A stretch of 11,212 nucleotides of DNA from positions 1 to 11,212 of the forward strand of contig JAESTN010000215.1 of the NCBI GenBank assembly GCA_016763595.1. The letters run 5' to 3'. Source of the DNA: Flavobacteriaceae bacterium (GTDB lineage Bacteria; Bacteroidota; Bacteroidia; Flavobacteriales; Flavobacteriaceae). This document shows positions 1 through 6,492 of the stretch, one piece after another (the first letter of the stretch is position 1; every line of letters starts with the position of its first letter). The notes beneath the pieces are model-generated. The model ran no database searches and was not told the DNA's origin. It worked only from the letters and a program-made list of their open reading frames with translations. Position numbers and translations under genes: made by a program.

Positions 1-1340
1 GCATGGTTAAAGTTTTTGGTTGCTCCTTTAAACTTTTGCCAAACTTGCTCACTTTTAGAATAAGGTAATTTACCCGCATCAAAGTATTCTTTTCTCAAAG
101 CTTCAATTTCTTTGATGCTATTTTGCCAATCACTATGTTTTTTATTATTTGAAGTATCGTATGCTTCAATTTTAGAAATGACTACCAATTTAGCGTCAAC
201 TATAGATTGATATTGCGATTTTAAGGATCTAAAATACTCATGGCGTTTGTCATGAATTCTCTTACTTGCAGCACTAAACTTTTGCCAAACATCTTCTCTA
301 TGTTCTTGAGAAACTGGACCTAGATCTTCTTTCCAAGTTTTATGAAATTGTTGCAACTCTTTAAAAGCATCGTTTACATTCTCTAATTCGACCAATGCTT
401 CAACTCTTGCTATTAATTTTAACTTCTCTTCTAAATTGTGTTTAAAATCTAAATCTCTAAAATCATTACTTAAGTGTAATAAATCGTAAAAACGCTCTAC
501 ATGATGATGGTAATTTCTCCAGGTATCATTGTATTTATTTCTAGGAACTGGGCCAATCTCCCTCCATCGAGTTTGCAATACTTTAAAACTCTTATACATC
601 GTTTTAGTATCTGCATCTGCAATCAACTCCTTAAGATCTGTAATTACACTGTGTCTTTTTTCTAAGTTTCCTTTTAATTGTGCGTCTAATTCTGAATAAT
701 AGGTATCTCTTTTCTTTTTGTAATCTGATAAAAGACCATTGTATTTCGTTTTAACTGGACTTGAATATTGAAAGTCAATAGAGTTTCCTCCCGCTTCCAA
801 AAAAGTTGCTTTTTTCTCAGCTAATAATGCTCCAAATTTAGCATTGAACGCATTTTTAATAGCATCTATATTTGTTTTTAGTTGCTGAACTGGATGCTCT
901 TTTAATAACCTCTCTAATTCACCAGCCAAATCCTCTAACTCAATATTTTCATAATCTAACATCGGAATTGAATTTTTCTCTGCATCTTTCTCTGCTTCTT
1001 CTGCAACTTTCTCTTCAATTTCTTCAACTACTTTATCAGTAGCTTCCTTCTTCACTTCTACATCTTCTACAACTTTCTCTTCAACCTCTTCCTTAACTTT
1101 ATCACCAACTTCCTGCTTCACTTCTACATCTTCAACAATGTTCTCTTCAATCTCTTCTACAACTTTATCAGAAGCTTCTTGCTTCACCTCTACATCTTCA
1201 ACAACTTCTTCAGTAGTTTCTTTTTCCACTTTTACCTCTTCAACATTTTCTGCTTTTGGAGTTTCAACTGGTGTTATTTCATTTACTTCTGTAGTTTCGT
1301 TGTTTTGTTCTTCTGGGTTCTCTTGATTATTATCTAACAT
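1..1340 (-). CDS. DUF349 domain-containing protein, 3' end missing
   Basis: The gene starts at the ATG complementary to 1338-1340 and is open for 446 codons to the left edge, so the C-terminus is outside the window. Residues 1 to about 125 are very rich in Glu, Val and Lys, look disordered, and include three 22-residue tandem repeats (residues 46-111). From about residue 130 the protein is helical and charged, with repeated DUF349-type blocks: WREIGPVPR near Trp259, WKEDLGPVS near Trp336, and a block around WQKFKGATK at Trp434. The regularly spaced Trp, Gly-Pro and Phe positions and the helical Lys/Glu-rich linkers fit the DUF349 family, which in Flavobacteriia usually has several such units. 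The biochemical role is not established, and I infer none beyond a cytoplasmic, probably extended helical protein. It lies 91 bases downstream of aroE on the same strand, with a possible promoter of its own. Confidence 0.88.
   Translation of the reverse strand, partial: MLDNNQENPEEQNNETTEVNEITPVETPKAENVEEVKVEKETTEEVVEDVEVKQEASDKVVEEIEENIVEDVEVKQEVGDKVKEEVEEKVVEDVEVKKEATDKVVEEIEEKVAEEAEKDAEKNSIPMLDYENIELEDLAGELERLLKEHPVQQLKTNIDAIKNAFNAKFGALLAEKKATFLEAGGNSIDFQYSSPVKTKYNGLLSDYKKKRDTYYSELDAQLKGNLEKRHSVITDLKELIADADTKTMYKSFKVLQTRWREIGPVPRNKYNDTWRNYHHHVERFYDLLHLSNDFRDLDFKHNLEEKLKLIARVEALVELENVNDAFKELQQFHKTWKEDLGPVSQEHREDVWQKFSAASKRIHDKRHEYFRSLKSQYQSIVDAKLVVISKIEAYDTSNNKKHSDWQNSIKEIEALRKEYFDAGKLPYSKSEQVWQKFKGATKNFNH
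1008..1205 (-). repeat. Three imperfect 66-bp tandem repeats inside the DUF349 gene
   Basis: Three consecutive 66-base units encode residues 46-67, 68-89 and 90-111 of the DUF349 protein. Each unit reads (V/I)VEDVEVK(Q/K)E, then two variable residues, then DKV(V/K)EE(I/V)EE(N/K). The copies differ at a few residues and at synonymous positions, so they are diverged rather than fresh duplicates. The reading frame is kept because the unit is a multiple of three. A fourth, degenerate start (VAEEAEK) follows. Copy number may vary between strains. Confidence 0.85.
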
Positions 1341-1373
1341 CTTATAATGTTTAAGGTTCCTATATTAAGTCTC

Positions 1374-1403
1374 TAAAGATAAGGATGTATTACAAAATGA
1401 CAA
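1374..1403 (-). promoter_or_regulatory. Possible promoter for the DUF349 gene
   Basis: On the minus strand TTG (complement of 1401-1403) is followed after 19 bases by TATCTTTA (complement of 1374-1381). This matches the flavobacterial TTG-N19-TAnnTTTG pattern except for the last base. It sits about 35 bases upstream of the start codon, in the 91-base gap after aroE. It is a pattern match only. Confidence 0.4.
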
Positions 1404-1419
1404 AAGAAGTACCCTTCTT
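1404..1419 (-). terminator. Possible weak terminator after aroE
   Basis: A 6-bp stem (AAGAAG paired with CTTCTT, 4-base loop) begins 12 bases beyond the aroE stop codon and is followed on the minus strand by a short T-rich stretch. The stem is short and AT-rich, so termination would be leaky at best. It abuts the proposed -33 element of the DUF349 promoter. Confidence 0.25.
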
Positions 1420-1431
1420 AATACCAAAAAA

Positions 1432-2172
1432 TTAGCGATTCCAGATTTGCCAAGATTTTTCTGCTTGCAATTGCAACATTTCTAATCCATTTTTAATTTC
1501 TGCACCTTTATCCTTTCCGTTTTGTAAGAAAGCAGTAACACTTGGGTTGTAAATTAGATCGTACAGTAAATGATTTGAACCAATAAATTGATATGGAATC
1601 TCTGGACACAAATCTACTTCAGGAAACGTCCCTAAAGGGGTACAATTAATTAAAATTGCGTGTTCTAAAATCACTGTTTCATTTACGTCTGTATATGCAA
1701 TTTGATTTATTGAACTTGGCGCCCTTGACACAAAACGAAAATCGATTTGTAGTTTTTCTAAGGCAAAAGCAACTGCCTTAGAAGCCCCTCCCGTTCCAAA
1801 AATTAATGCTTTTGTATGGTGTGGCTTTAACAATGGCTCTAAAGATTTTTCGAATCCATACACATCTGTATTAAACCCCTTGGTTTTACCATTTTCTAAA
1901 AACTTAATGGTATTTACCGCGCCAATTACTGCTGCCTCGGCATCAATTTCATCTATAAGGTGAAGTATTTCTTGTTTATACGGAATCGTAACATTCATTC
2001 CGTTTATTTTATTTAAATTCTCTTTAAGCAATTTAGGAAAGCGCTCGATAGATTCTATATCAAAATTTACGTATGTATGATTTTCTAAATTTAAGTCTTT
2101 AAACTTCTCAGAAAAATATCCACTAGAAAATGAATACGAAATATTTCTCCCTAACAATCCAAATATTTTCAT
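1432..2172 (-). CDS. aroE: Shikimate dehydrogenase (NADP+)
   Basis: AroE reversibly reduces 3-dehydroshikimate to shikimate with NADPH in the cytoplasmic shikimate pathway to aromatic amino acids and folate precursors. The 246-residue protein has the full family layout: shikimate-contacting Ser14 and Ser16 in NISYSFS, NVTIPYK with catalytic Lys66, NTIK at 87-90, NTD with catalytic Asp103, the nucleotide-binding loop GTGGAS at 126-131, and the C-terminal NGLEMLQLQA at 228-237. The ATG at 2172-2170 is preferred over an in-frame ATG 13 codons upstream. MKIFGLLGRNIS is the normal AroE N-terminus, and the upstream choice would overlap the preceding DUF368 gene by 38 bases. From the chosen start only one base separates the two genes, implying co-transcription and probable translational coupling. 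Length is slightly below the usual 260-280 residues, as is common in this phylum. Confidence 0.96.
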   Translation of the reverse strand: MKIFGLLGRNISYSFSSGYFSEKFKDLNLENHTYVNFDIESIERFPKLLKENLNKINGMNVTIPYKQEILHLIDEIDAEAAVIGAVNTIKFLENGKTKGFNTDVYGFEKSLEPLLKPHHTKALIFGTGGASKAVAFALEKLQIDFRFVSRAPSSINQIAYTDVNETVILEHAILINCTPLGTFPEVDLCPEIPYQFIGSNHLLYDLIYNPSVTAFLQNGKDKGAEIKNGLEMLQLQAEKSWQIWNR

Positions 2173-2173
2173 G

Positions 2174-3190
2174 TTACTTTTTTGATTTTCGTCTTCTATC
2201 ATAATAATCAATTCCTAAAATTAAAGCGATCCCAAGTACAATATAAAAAACAGCCAACCATGTTTCTGAGTTTGAAAAATCTGGAAAAAACCGCTCGTAA
2301 TTTTGAATGATTTTATTTCCTGTATCATCTACTAAAAACTCTCCATTGTTTTCTATAAATATTTTTCGTTTCCAAGGCCAAACGATCCCCAAAGAGCCTG
2401 CTATAAAACCTATAATTATTGCGGTTACTATTTGATGCCAACGTTTTAAAACATACCCCAACACATGAGATATAGATACCAATCCAAATGCAGAACCTGC
2501 TGTAAAAACGGATACTATTTTTAAATATCGAATGTTTTCTGGAACTTCTAACACTTCAAAATTTCCAGAAAACAATCCTGTAATTATTGTAAATACTCCG
2601 TTTACAGAATCGACCAATAGCAATACATAATTCCCAAATAAGATTAAAATAAAAGACCCCGACAAACCGGGTAGTGTCATTCCTGAGACTCCAATAATTC
2701 CGCATAAAAAAACAAACCATAAATTGTCATTTTCTTGAGCTGGTGTCATAAAGCTAATTCCTACTCCGACAGAAATTCCAATAATTAATGAAAACGTATT
2801 TTTAAAATTCCAATCGCCAAAATCTTTGTAAATGTAAAATACTGAGCCAATGATCATTCCAAAAAACCAACTCCAAACATAGAGCTCGTAATATTTTAAA
2901 AAATAATCAAGCACCAAAGAAATACTAAAATAACTAAACATGCTTCCTCCCATTACTAGAAGCAAGAATTGTCCATTTACATATTGATAAAAACTCTTAT
3001 ATCTTCCGTTGAGTAATAATTTAAACGCTTTGAAATTTATCTTTTGAAATGAATAAATCATTTCTTCATAAAAACTCAACACAAAAGAAACGGTACCTCC
3101 AGAAACACCAGGAACTTTATTTGCAGCTCCCATTGCCAGCCCTTTAAAGAAAAGGCCTGTTTTCTGAAGAAAAGTACGTTCTTGTTTCAT
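2174..3190 (-). CDS. DUF368 membrane protein (polyprenyl-phosphate translocase family), copy 2
   Basis: This 338-residue polytopic inner-membrane protein carries the two diagnostic DUF368 re-entrant-type motifs. They are KGLAMGAANKVPGVSGGT (residues 16-33), followed by YEE at 41-43, and TLPGLSGSF (172-180). It also has the late WPWK signature at 271-274. The rest is hydrophobic segments, with a Lys/Arg-rich C-terminal end facing the cytoplasm by the positive-inside rule. DUF368 proteins (PopT type) have been shown in other bacteria to return undecaprenyl phosphate across the membrane for reuse in envelope synthesis; that function is transferred by family here. The gene follows a paralogue by 44 bases and is followed by aroE after one base, so the three look like one operon. 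It is longer than its neighbour mainly through a polar insert after WPWK (about 276-310). Confidence 0.9.
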   Translation of the reverse strand: MKQERTFLQKTGLFFKGLAMGAANKVPGVSGGTVSFVLSFYEEMIYSFQKINFKAFKLLLNGRYKSFYQYVNGQFLLLVMGGSMFSYFSISLVLDYFLKYYELYVWSWFFGMIIGSVFYIYKDFGDWNFKNTFSLIIGISVGVGISFMTPAQENDNLWFVFLCGIIGVSGMTLPGLSGSFILILFGNYVLLLVDSVNGVFTIITGLFSGNFEVLEVPENIRYLKIVSVFTAGSAFGLVSISHVLGYVLKRWHQIVTAIIIGFIAGSLGIVWPWKRKIFIENNGEFLVDDTGNKIIQNYERFFPDFSNSETWLAVFYIVLGIALILGIDYYDRRRKSKK

Positions 3191-3234
3191 GTGTTTTTTT
3201 TAAATTCTATTGTCTTTTCAGTATTTTCAGACAG

Positions 3235-4155
3235 TTAATCGTTTTTAACTGCTAATTTTTCCAGTAACAAAATCAATCCGAAACCAACAACTGCCAATAC
3301 CATAGCCACCAACAATTGGTTATCTTCAAAAGAAAATGGAGAAACACTTTGTTGGCTAAATGGCACTTTTACGCCGTGTGAATTTGTACGCCAAGTCAAG
3401 GTTTCTTTCCAAGGCCAAATTTTATTCAATGACCCAATAATAAAGCCAGTTAATACGGCCAGTGTATAATTTTTATAATTGGTAAACAACCATTTTAAGG
3501 CTCTAGAAAACGTCAACAATCCTGCTATTGCACCAGCAAAAACGAGAGCCACAATTGTAAAATCTCTATTATTTACTGCAGCCAAAACAGGTTTATAAGC
3601 ACCTAACAACACCAAAATAAAAGCACCAGAAATTCCTGGTAAAATCATTGCACAAATTGCCAATGCTGCTGCGAAGAAGATAAACAATGGTGATGAGTTT
3701 TCATTGACCATCGGATTTAATGTGGTTATATAAAATGCCAGACCTGCACCAAATGCCAATACTAAAAAGGTAATGACATTCCAATTTGTAATTTGCTTCC
3801 CTATATAAATAACACTTGCTAAGATCAACCCAAAGAAAAACGACCATAACAAAATTGACTCGTTCTCCATCAACCATTTTAACACTTTTGCTAACGAAAC
3901 AATACTAATAAAGATTCCAACGAGTAACGACAATAAAAAAGCCCCATTTGCTTGTTTCCACGCCGCTTTAATACCGTCTGATTTTAAGGTCTTAAGCAAA
4001 CTTAAATTAACATTACTAATTGAAGTTAGCAACTCTTCATAAATACCAGAAATAAATGCAATCGTCCCTCCAGATACCCCTGGCACAACATCTGCTGCTC
4101 CCATTGCCATTCCTTTTAAACCGATTATCACAAAATCTTTAATTGTTCTACTCAT
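3235..4155 (-). CDS. DUF368 membrane protein (polyprenyl-phosphate translocase family), copy 1
   Basis: This 306-residue polytopic membrane protein is paralogous to the next gene downstream. It has KGMAMGAADVVPGVSGGT at 14-31, YEE at 39-41, ILPGISGAF at 171-179 and WPWK at 247-250, the ordered hallmarks of DUF368. Between them lie hydrophobic spans, with a polar loop at about 251-280. By family knowledge it is expected to move polyprenyl phosphate back to the cytoplasmic leaflet for peptidoglycan and surface-polysaccharide synthesis; the exact lipid and any division of labour with the second copy are unknown. It is the first gene after the 4216-4263 terminator and has a candidate promoter just upstream, so it probably heads the DUF368-DUF368-aroE transcript. 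Outside the motifs the two proteins differ widely, which points to an old duplication. Confidence 0.9.
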   Translation of the reverse strand: MSRTIKDFVIIGLKGMAMGAADVVPGVSGGTIAFISGIYEELLTSISNVNLSLLKTLKSDGIKAAWKQANGAFLLSLLVGIFISIVSLAKVLKWLMENESILLWSFFFGLILASVIYIGKQITNWNVITFLVLAFGAGLAFYITTLNPMVNENSSPLFIFFAAALAICAMILPGISGAFILVLLGAYKPVLAAVNNRDFTIVALVFAGAIAGLLTFSRALKWLFTNYKNYTLAVLTGFIIGSLNKIWPWKETLTWRTNSHGVKVPFSQQSVSPFSFEDNQLLVAMVLAVVGFGLILLLEKLAVKND

Positions 4156-4182
4156 TTGTTTGGTTGATTTTTTTTTGTAAAA

Positions 4183-4216
4183 CGAAGATACAGGAAATTG
4201 TGAAAACTACGATCAA
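4183..4216 (-). promoter_or_regulatory. Candidate promoter for the DUF368-DUF368-aroE unit
   Basis: On the minus strand TATCTTCG (complement of 4183-4190) resembles the Bacteroidota -7 box TAnnTTTG with one substitution. A TTG (complement of 4214-4216) lies 23 bases upstream, at the long end of the usual spacing. The site is between the preceding gene's terminator and the first DUF368 start, about 28 bases from the ATG. It is a pattern match only. Confidence 0.4.
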
Positions 4217-4263
4217 TAGAAACAAAAAAACCGAGCTCATAAACTCGGTTTTTTTGTTTCTAT
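4216..4263 (-). terminator. Strong intrinsic terminator of the TPR gene (symmetrical, possibly bidirectional)
   Basis: A perfect 20-bp inverted repeat (4216-4235 and 4244-4263) encloses an 8-base loop. The inner five pairs are CCGAG/CTCGG, flanked by seven As and seven Ts, so a GC stem plus U-tract forms on either strand. It begins 10 bases beyond the stop codon of the minus-strand TPR gene, the expected place for its terminator. It separates that gene from the DUF368 operon. Confidence 0.9.
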
Positions 4264-4273
4264 AGTATTGCTA

Positions 4274-5644
4274 CTACTCTGTCGCTTTTAAGTAATTATC
4301 AATTACTGTTTGTACCTTTTCGTTTTCAAAAACGGTGGGATACAACTCGCTTATTATTTCTCTGTAATCAGCATCAATAGCCAATCCGTTTTTTAGATGT
4401 AGTAAACTGTATTTTTCTTCACTTGCCAACATAAACAATCCACACAAACGGTATTCTATTTCGGCAAACTGAGTATACGTATTTTTAGCTTTTACCATTA
4501 TTTTTAAGGCGTCATCAAACTCGCCTAAAAACAATAATACATCTGCCAAGCCAACAAAAATCTCAATCGAGTTATCCTCTAATTCTAAACATTTATGAAA
4601 CGCTATAACGGCTTCTTCATAAAAATTTAATTTTAAATTTAACTCTGCATATTTACGCCAATACATAAAATTATCTTCATCTATTTGCAAGGCTTTAGAC
4701 AAATAATACAAGGCTTTTTGATATTGATTGTCCTCTTGATATAAATTGGTTAGCAACAACCACCCTTTGTCTAATAAAGGATCTTCGTTTACCGCTTTTT
4801 TATAATAGGTAACAGCTGTTTCTAAATCTCCTAACTTCTGATAACATTCACCTGTTCTTACACATACAAATGCAGTAGCATCATCTAATTCTAGGGTAAT
4901 TAAATAATTCTCAATTGCTTTGTCATACTGTTCTAACTCTTCTAATGTTTTTGCTTTCTCTAAATAACCACCAACAAAACTTTCATCAATAATTACAGCA
5001 TAGTCAAAAGCTCTTAAGGCTTCTTTGTATTTTTTCAAGACAAAATACTGTCTCCCTAATTGATGCCAAGCAACTTCACAATATGGATTTGCATCAATAT
5101 AATTATTTAAAAACACAATGGCTTCTTCGTGGTTGTTTTCCATATCAAAACAATACACAACATTATATAGCGAAGAATAATCCTCATAATCGACATCTAT
5201 ACAATTGGCAAAATTTAAACGTGCATTTTCAAAATCGTCCAAATACAAATATTCCATACCAATCATAGACCAGATATCTATCTTTTCATCTGTATTTGGC
5301 AATACTTGTTTAAACGTATTTATAGCTTCTAAATGTTTGTTGTTTTTAGAATAAATGGTTGCTTTCTGAATTAGTAGTTCTTCATTATTAGGCTCAACGG
5401 CTTCTAATTCACTAATTAAAATTGATGCTTTTTGTAGTTTATCTTCAAAAACCAACAACTCTACTTTTAGCAATTTCAAGATCACAGAACTAGGATGCTG
5501 TTCTAACCCTAACTTCACTGCTTTCTTCGCTAATGAATGTTTCCCATTGTCTAAATAATACTGTATAATCTCCTCAAACTCAACAGAGTCAAAGAAATAC
5601 ACATTATTTGTCTTTAACATGGATTCGAATTTTGATAGTGACAT
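4274..5644 (-). CDS. Tetratricopeptide-repeat protein
   Basis: This 456-residue protein is built almost entirely of TPR helical hairpins. From about residue 57 to 425, roughly eleven repeats follow with a period near 34 residues. A clear one starts AWHQLGRQYFVLKKYKEALR (192-211) and others start near 225, 259, 293 and 327. Conserved small and aromatic positions such as A..Y...G...EA and the A...L repeat-end positions are visible. There is no signal peptide or membrane span, so a cytoplasmic scaffold role is likely; the partner cannot be named. The first ATG, at 5644, is kept. A second in-frame ATG eight codons later (MLKTNN) is also possible. The gene is probably monocistronic: the strong hairpin follows it, and the region upstream is divergent with pyrR. 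The N-terminal ~50 residues are not obviously TPR. Confidence 0.85.
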   Translation of the reverse strand: MSLSKFESMLKTNNVYFFDSVEFEEIIQYYLDNGKHSLAKKAVKLGLEQHPSSVILKLLKVELLVFEDKLQKASILISELEAVEPNNEELLIQKATIYSKNNKHLEAINTFKQVLPNTDEKIDIWSMIGMEYLYLDDFENARLNFANCIDVDYEDYSSLYNVVYCFDMENNHEEAIVFLNNYIDANPYCEVAWHQLGRQYFVLKKYKEALRAFDYAVIIDESFVGGYLEKAKTLEELEQYDKAIENYLITLELDDATAFVCVRTGECYQKLGDLETAVTYYKKAVNEDPLLDKGWLLLTNLYQEDNQYQKALYYLSKALQIDEDNFMYWRKYAELNLKLNFYEEAVIAFHKCLELEDNSIEIFVGLADVLLFLGEFDDALKIMVKAKNTYTQFAEIEYRLCGLFMLASEEKYSLLHLKNGLAIDADYREIISELYPTVFENEKVQTVIDNYLKATE

Positions 5645-5714
5645 AGGCTTCTAATTTTATCATGAAAAGCAAAAAAGCATCTCCTTTCTTACGCTTTCAT
5701 TTGATTAAACAAGC

Positions 5715-5750
5715 TGTAATACTTCATCAAAAGAAGTTGATGTTATTACA
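5715..5750. repeat. Imperfect inverted repeat in the divergent intergenic region
   Basis: An outer 7-bp arm (TGTAATA at 5715-5721 with TATTACA at 5744-5750) and an inner 6-bp arm (CATCAA at 5725-5730 with TTGATG at 5737-5742) are separated by a 3-by-1 internal loop. The terminal loop is AAGAAG. An alternative 5-bp stem (ACTTC/GAAGT) competes with the inner arm. It lies about 70-105 bases upstream of the minus-strand TPR start. It could be an operator or part of a transcript leader; nothing decides between these. The rest of the 5645-5858 gap is AT-rich, and I see no gene or clear minus-strand promoter in it. Confidence 0.45.
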
Positions 5751-5858
5751 ATGTTAAATGTACTACAAGTCTTATACCACTTTAAAGAAAATTGGTTTAC
5801 TTTTCAACAAAATAATTAACAAAATATACGCCTTTCCCAAAATGCCCTCGGTTAAAAT

Positions 5859-5889
5859 TTTGCGCTTCCTTTTATTTACCCTAATTTCG
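5859..5889 (+). promoter_or_regulatory. Promoter of the pyrR-pyrB cluster
   Basis: TTTG at 5859-5862 is followed after exactly 19 bases by TAATTTCG at 5882-5889. This is close to the flavobacterial -33/-7 consensus TTTG-N19-TAnnTTTG, with one substitution in the -7 box. Transcription would start near 5896, giving a leader of about 50 bases before the pyrR ATG at 5949. It is the best promoter match in the window. Confidence 0.65.
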
Positions 5890-5902
5890 CATAACATTAA
5901 CT

Positions 5903-5938
5903 ATCAGTTTTACTGATGTATTCCAAGTTAAATTTGGA
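5903..5938 (+). promoter_or_regulatory. Two short hairpins in the pyrR leader
   Basis: Within the predicted leader, ATCAGT at 5903-5908 pairs with ACTGAT at 5912-5917 around a TTT loop. TCCAA at 5922-5926 pairs with TTGGA at 5934-5938. Neither carries a run of Ts typical of a terminator, and the loop sequence known for Bacillus PyrR binding is not recognisable. A regulatory role is inference from position only. Confidence 0.3.
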
Positions 5939-5948
5939 CATTTTTCTT

Positions 5949-6491
5949 ATGAGCTCAAAAGTTTTATTAAACTCGAAAGAAATTGAAATTATCTTACATC
6001 GATTAGCTTGTCAGCTTATCGAAAACCACAACGATTTTTCGAATACTGTTTTAATTGGTTTACAACCAAGAGGGACTTATTTAGCCAATAGGTTAAAAGA
6101 TCTTTTAACCAACCATTATCATATCAAAGATTTAAAACTGGGGCTATTAGACATTACTTTTTATAGAGACGATTTTAGGCGAAGAGATGCACCTTTAGAT
6201 GCAAGCAGTACTGAGATTGATTTTTTAATAGAAAATAAAAACGTGGTTTTAATTGATGATGTTTTATTTTCTGGACGAAGTATTAGAGCAGGATTATCTG
6301 CGATCAATGATTTTGGAAGACCCAATTTGGTAGAACTCCTAGTTTTAATTGACAGACGATTTAGCAGACATTTACCAATTCAGCCAAACTACAAAGGCAG
6401 ACAAGTAGATGCCATCAATCAAGAAAAAGTAAAAGTTTGCTGGAAAGAAACACACAACGAAGACGTAGTTTATTTAGAACACAACACATAA
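5949..6491 (+). CDS. pyrR: PyrR-type pyrimidine regulator / uracil phosphoribosyltransferase
   Basis: This 180-residue type I phosphoribosyltransferase has the PyrR layout. The N-terminus is helical (KVLLNSKEIEIILHRLA), then come GLQPRGTYLANRL (37-49), DITFYRDDF (68-76), the PRPP-binding signature VVLIDDVLFSGRS (99-111), and LIDRRFSRHLPIQPNYKG (133-150), the analogue of the family's DR..RELPI segment. In Firmicutes PyrR binds pyr mRNA to attenuate transcription and has weak uracil phosphoribosyltransferase activity; RNA-based control in Bacteroidota is not established. An ATG 11 codons upstream (5916) is open in frame but is rejected. It adds a non-conserved tail, and it would lie inside the leader hairpin at 5903-5917. 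The gene is separated from pyrB by one base, indicating co-transcription. It has the best promoter in the window upstream. Confidence 0.93.
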   Translation: MSSKVLLNSKEIEIILHRLACQLIENHNDFSNTVLIGLQPRGTYLANRLKDLLTNHYHIKDLKLGLLDITFYRDDFRRRDAPLDASSTEIDFLIENKNVVLIDDVLFSGRSIRAGLSAINDFGRPNLVELLVLIDRRFSRHLPIQPNYKGRQVDAINQEKVKVCWKETHNEDVVYLEHNT

Positions 6492-6492
6492 A

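Noticed and set aside
1138..1326. Plus-strand Ser/Thr-rich open frame of 62 codons
   Set aside because: It is the complement of the acidic repeat region of the DUF349 gene; its low-complexity composition comes from reading GAA/GTT codons backwards.
2170..2211. Upstream ATG for aroE at 2211
   Set aside because: It would add 13 non-conserved residues and overlap the DUF368 gene; the AroE N-terminus aligns with the ATG at 2172.
5083..5268. Plus-strand open frame of 61 codons
   Set aside because: It is antisense to the TPR gene and has no start signals or recognisable protein features.
5916..5948. Upstream ATG for pyrR at 5916
   Set aside because: It adds an 11-residue tail not typical of PyrR and begins inside a leader hairpin only about 20 bases from the predicted transcript start.
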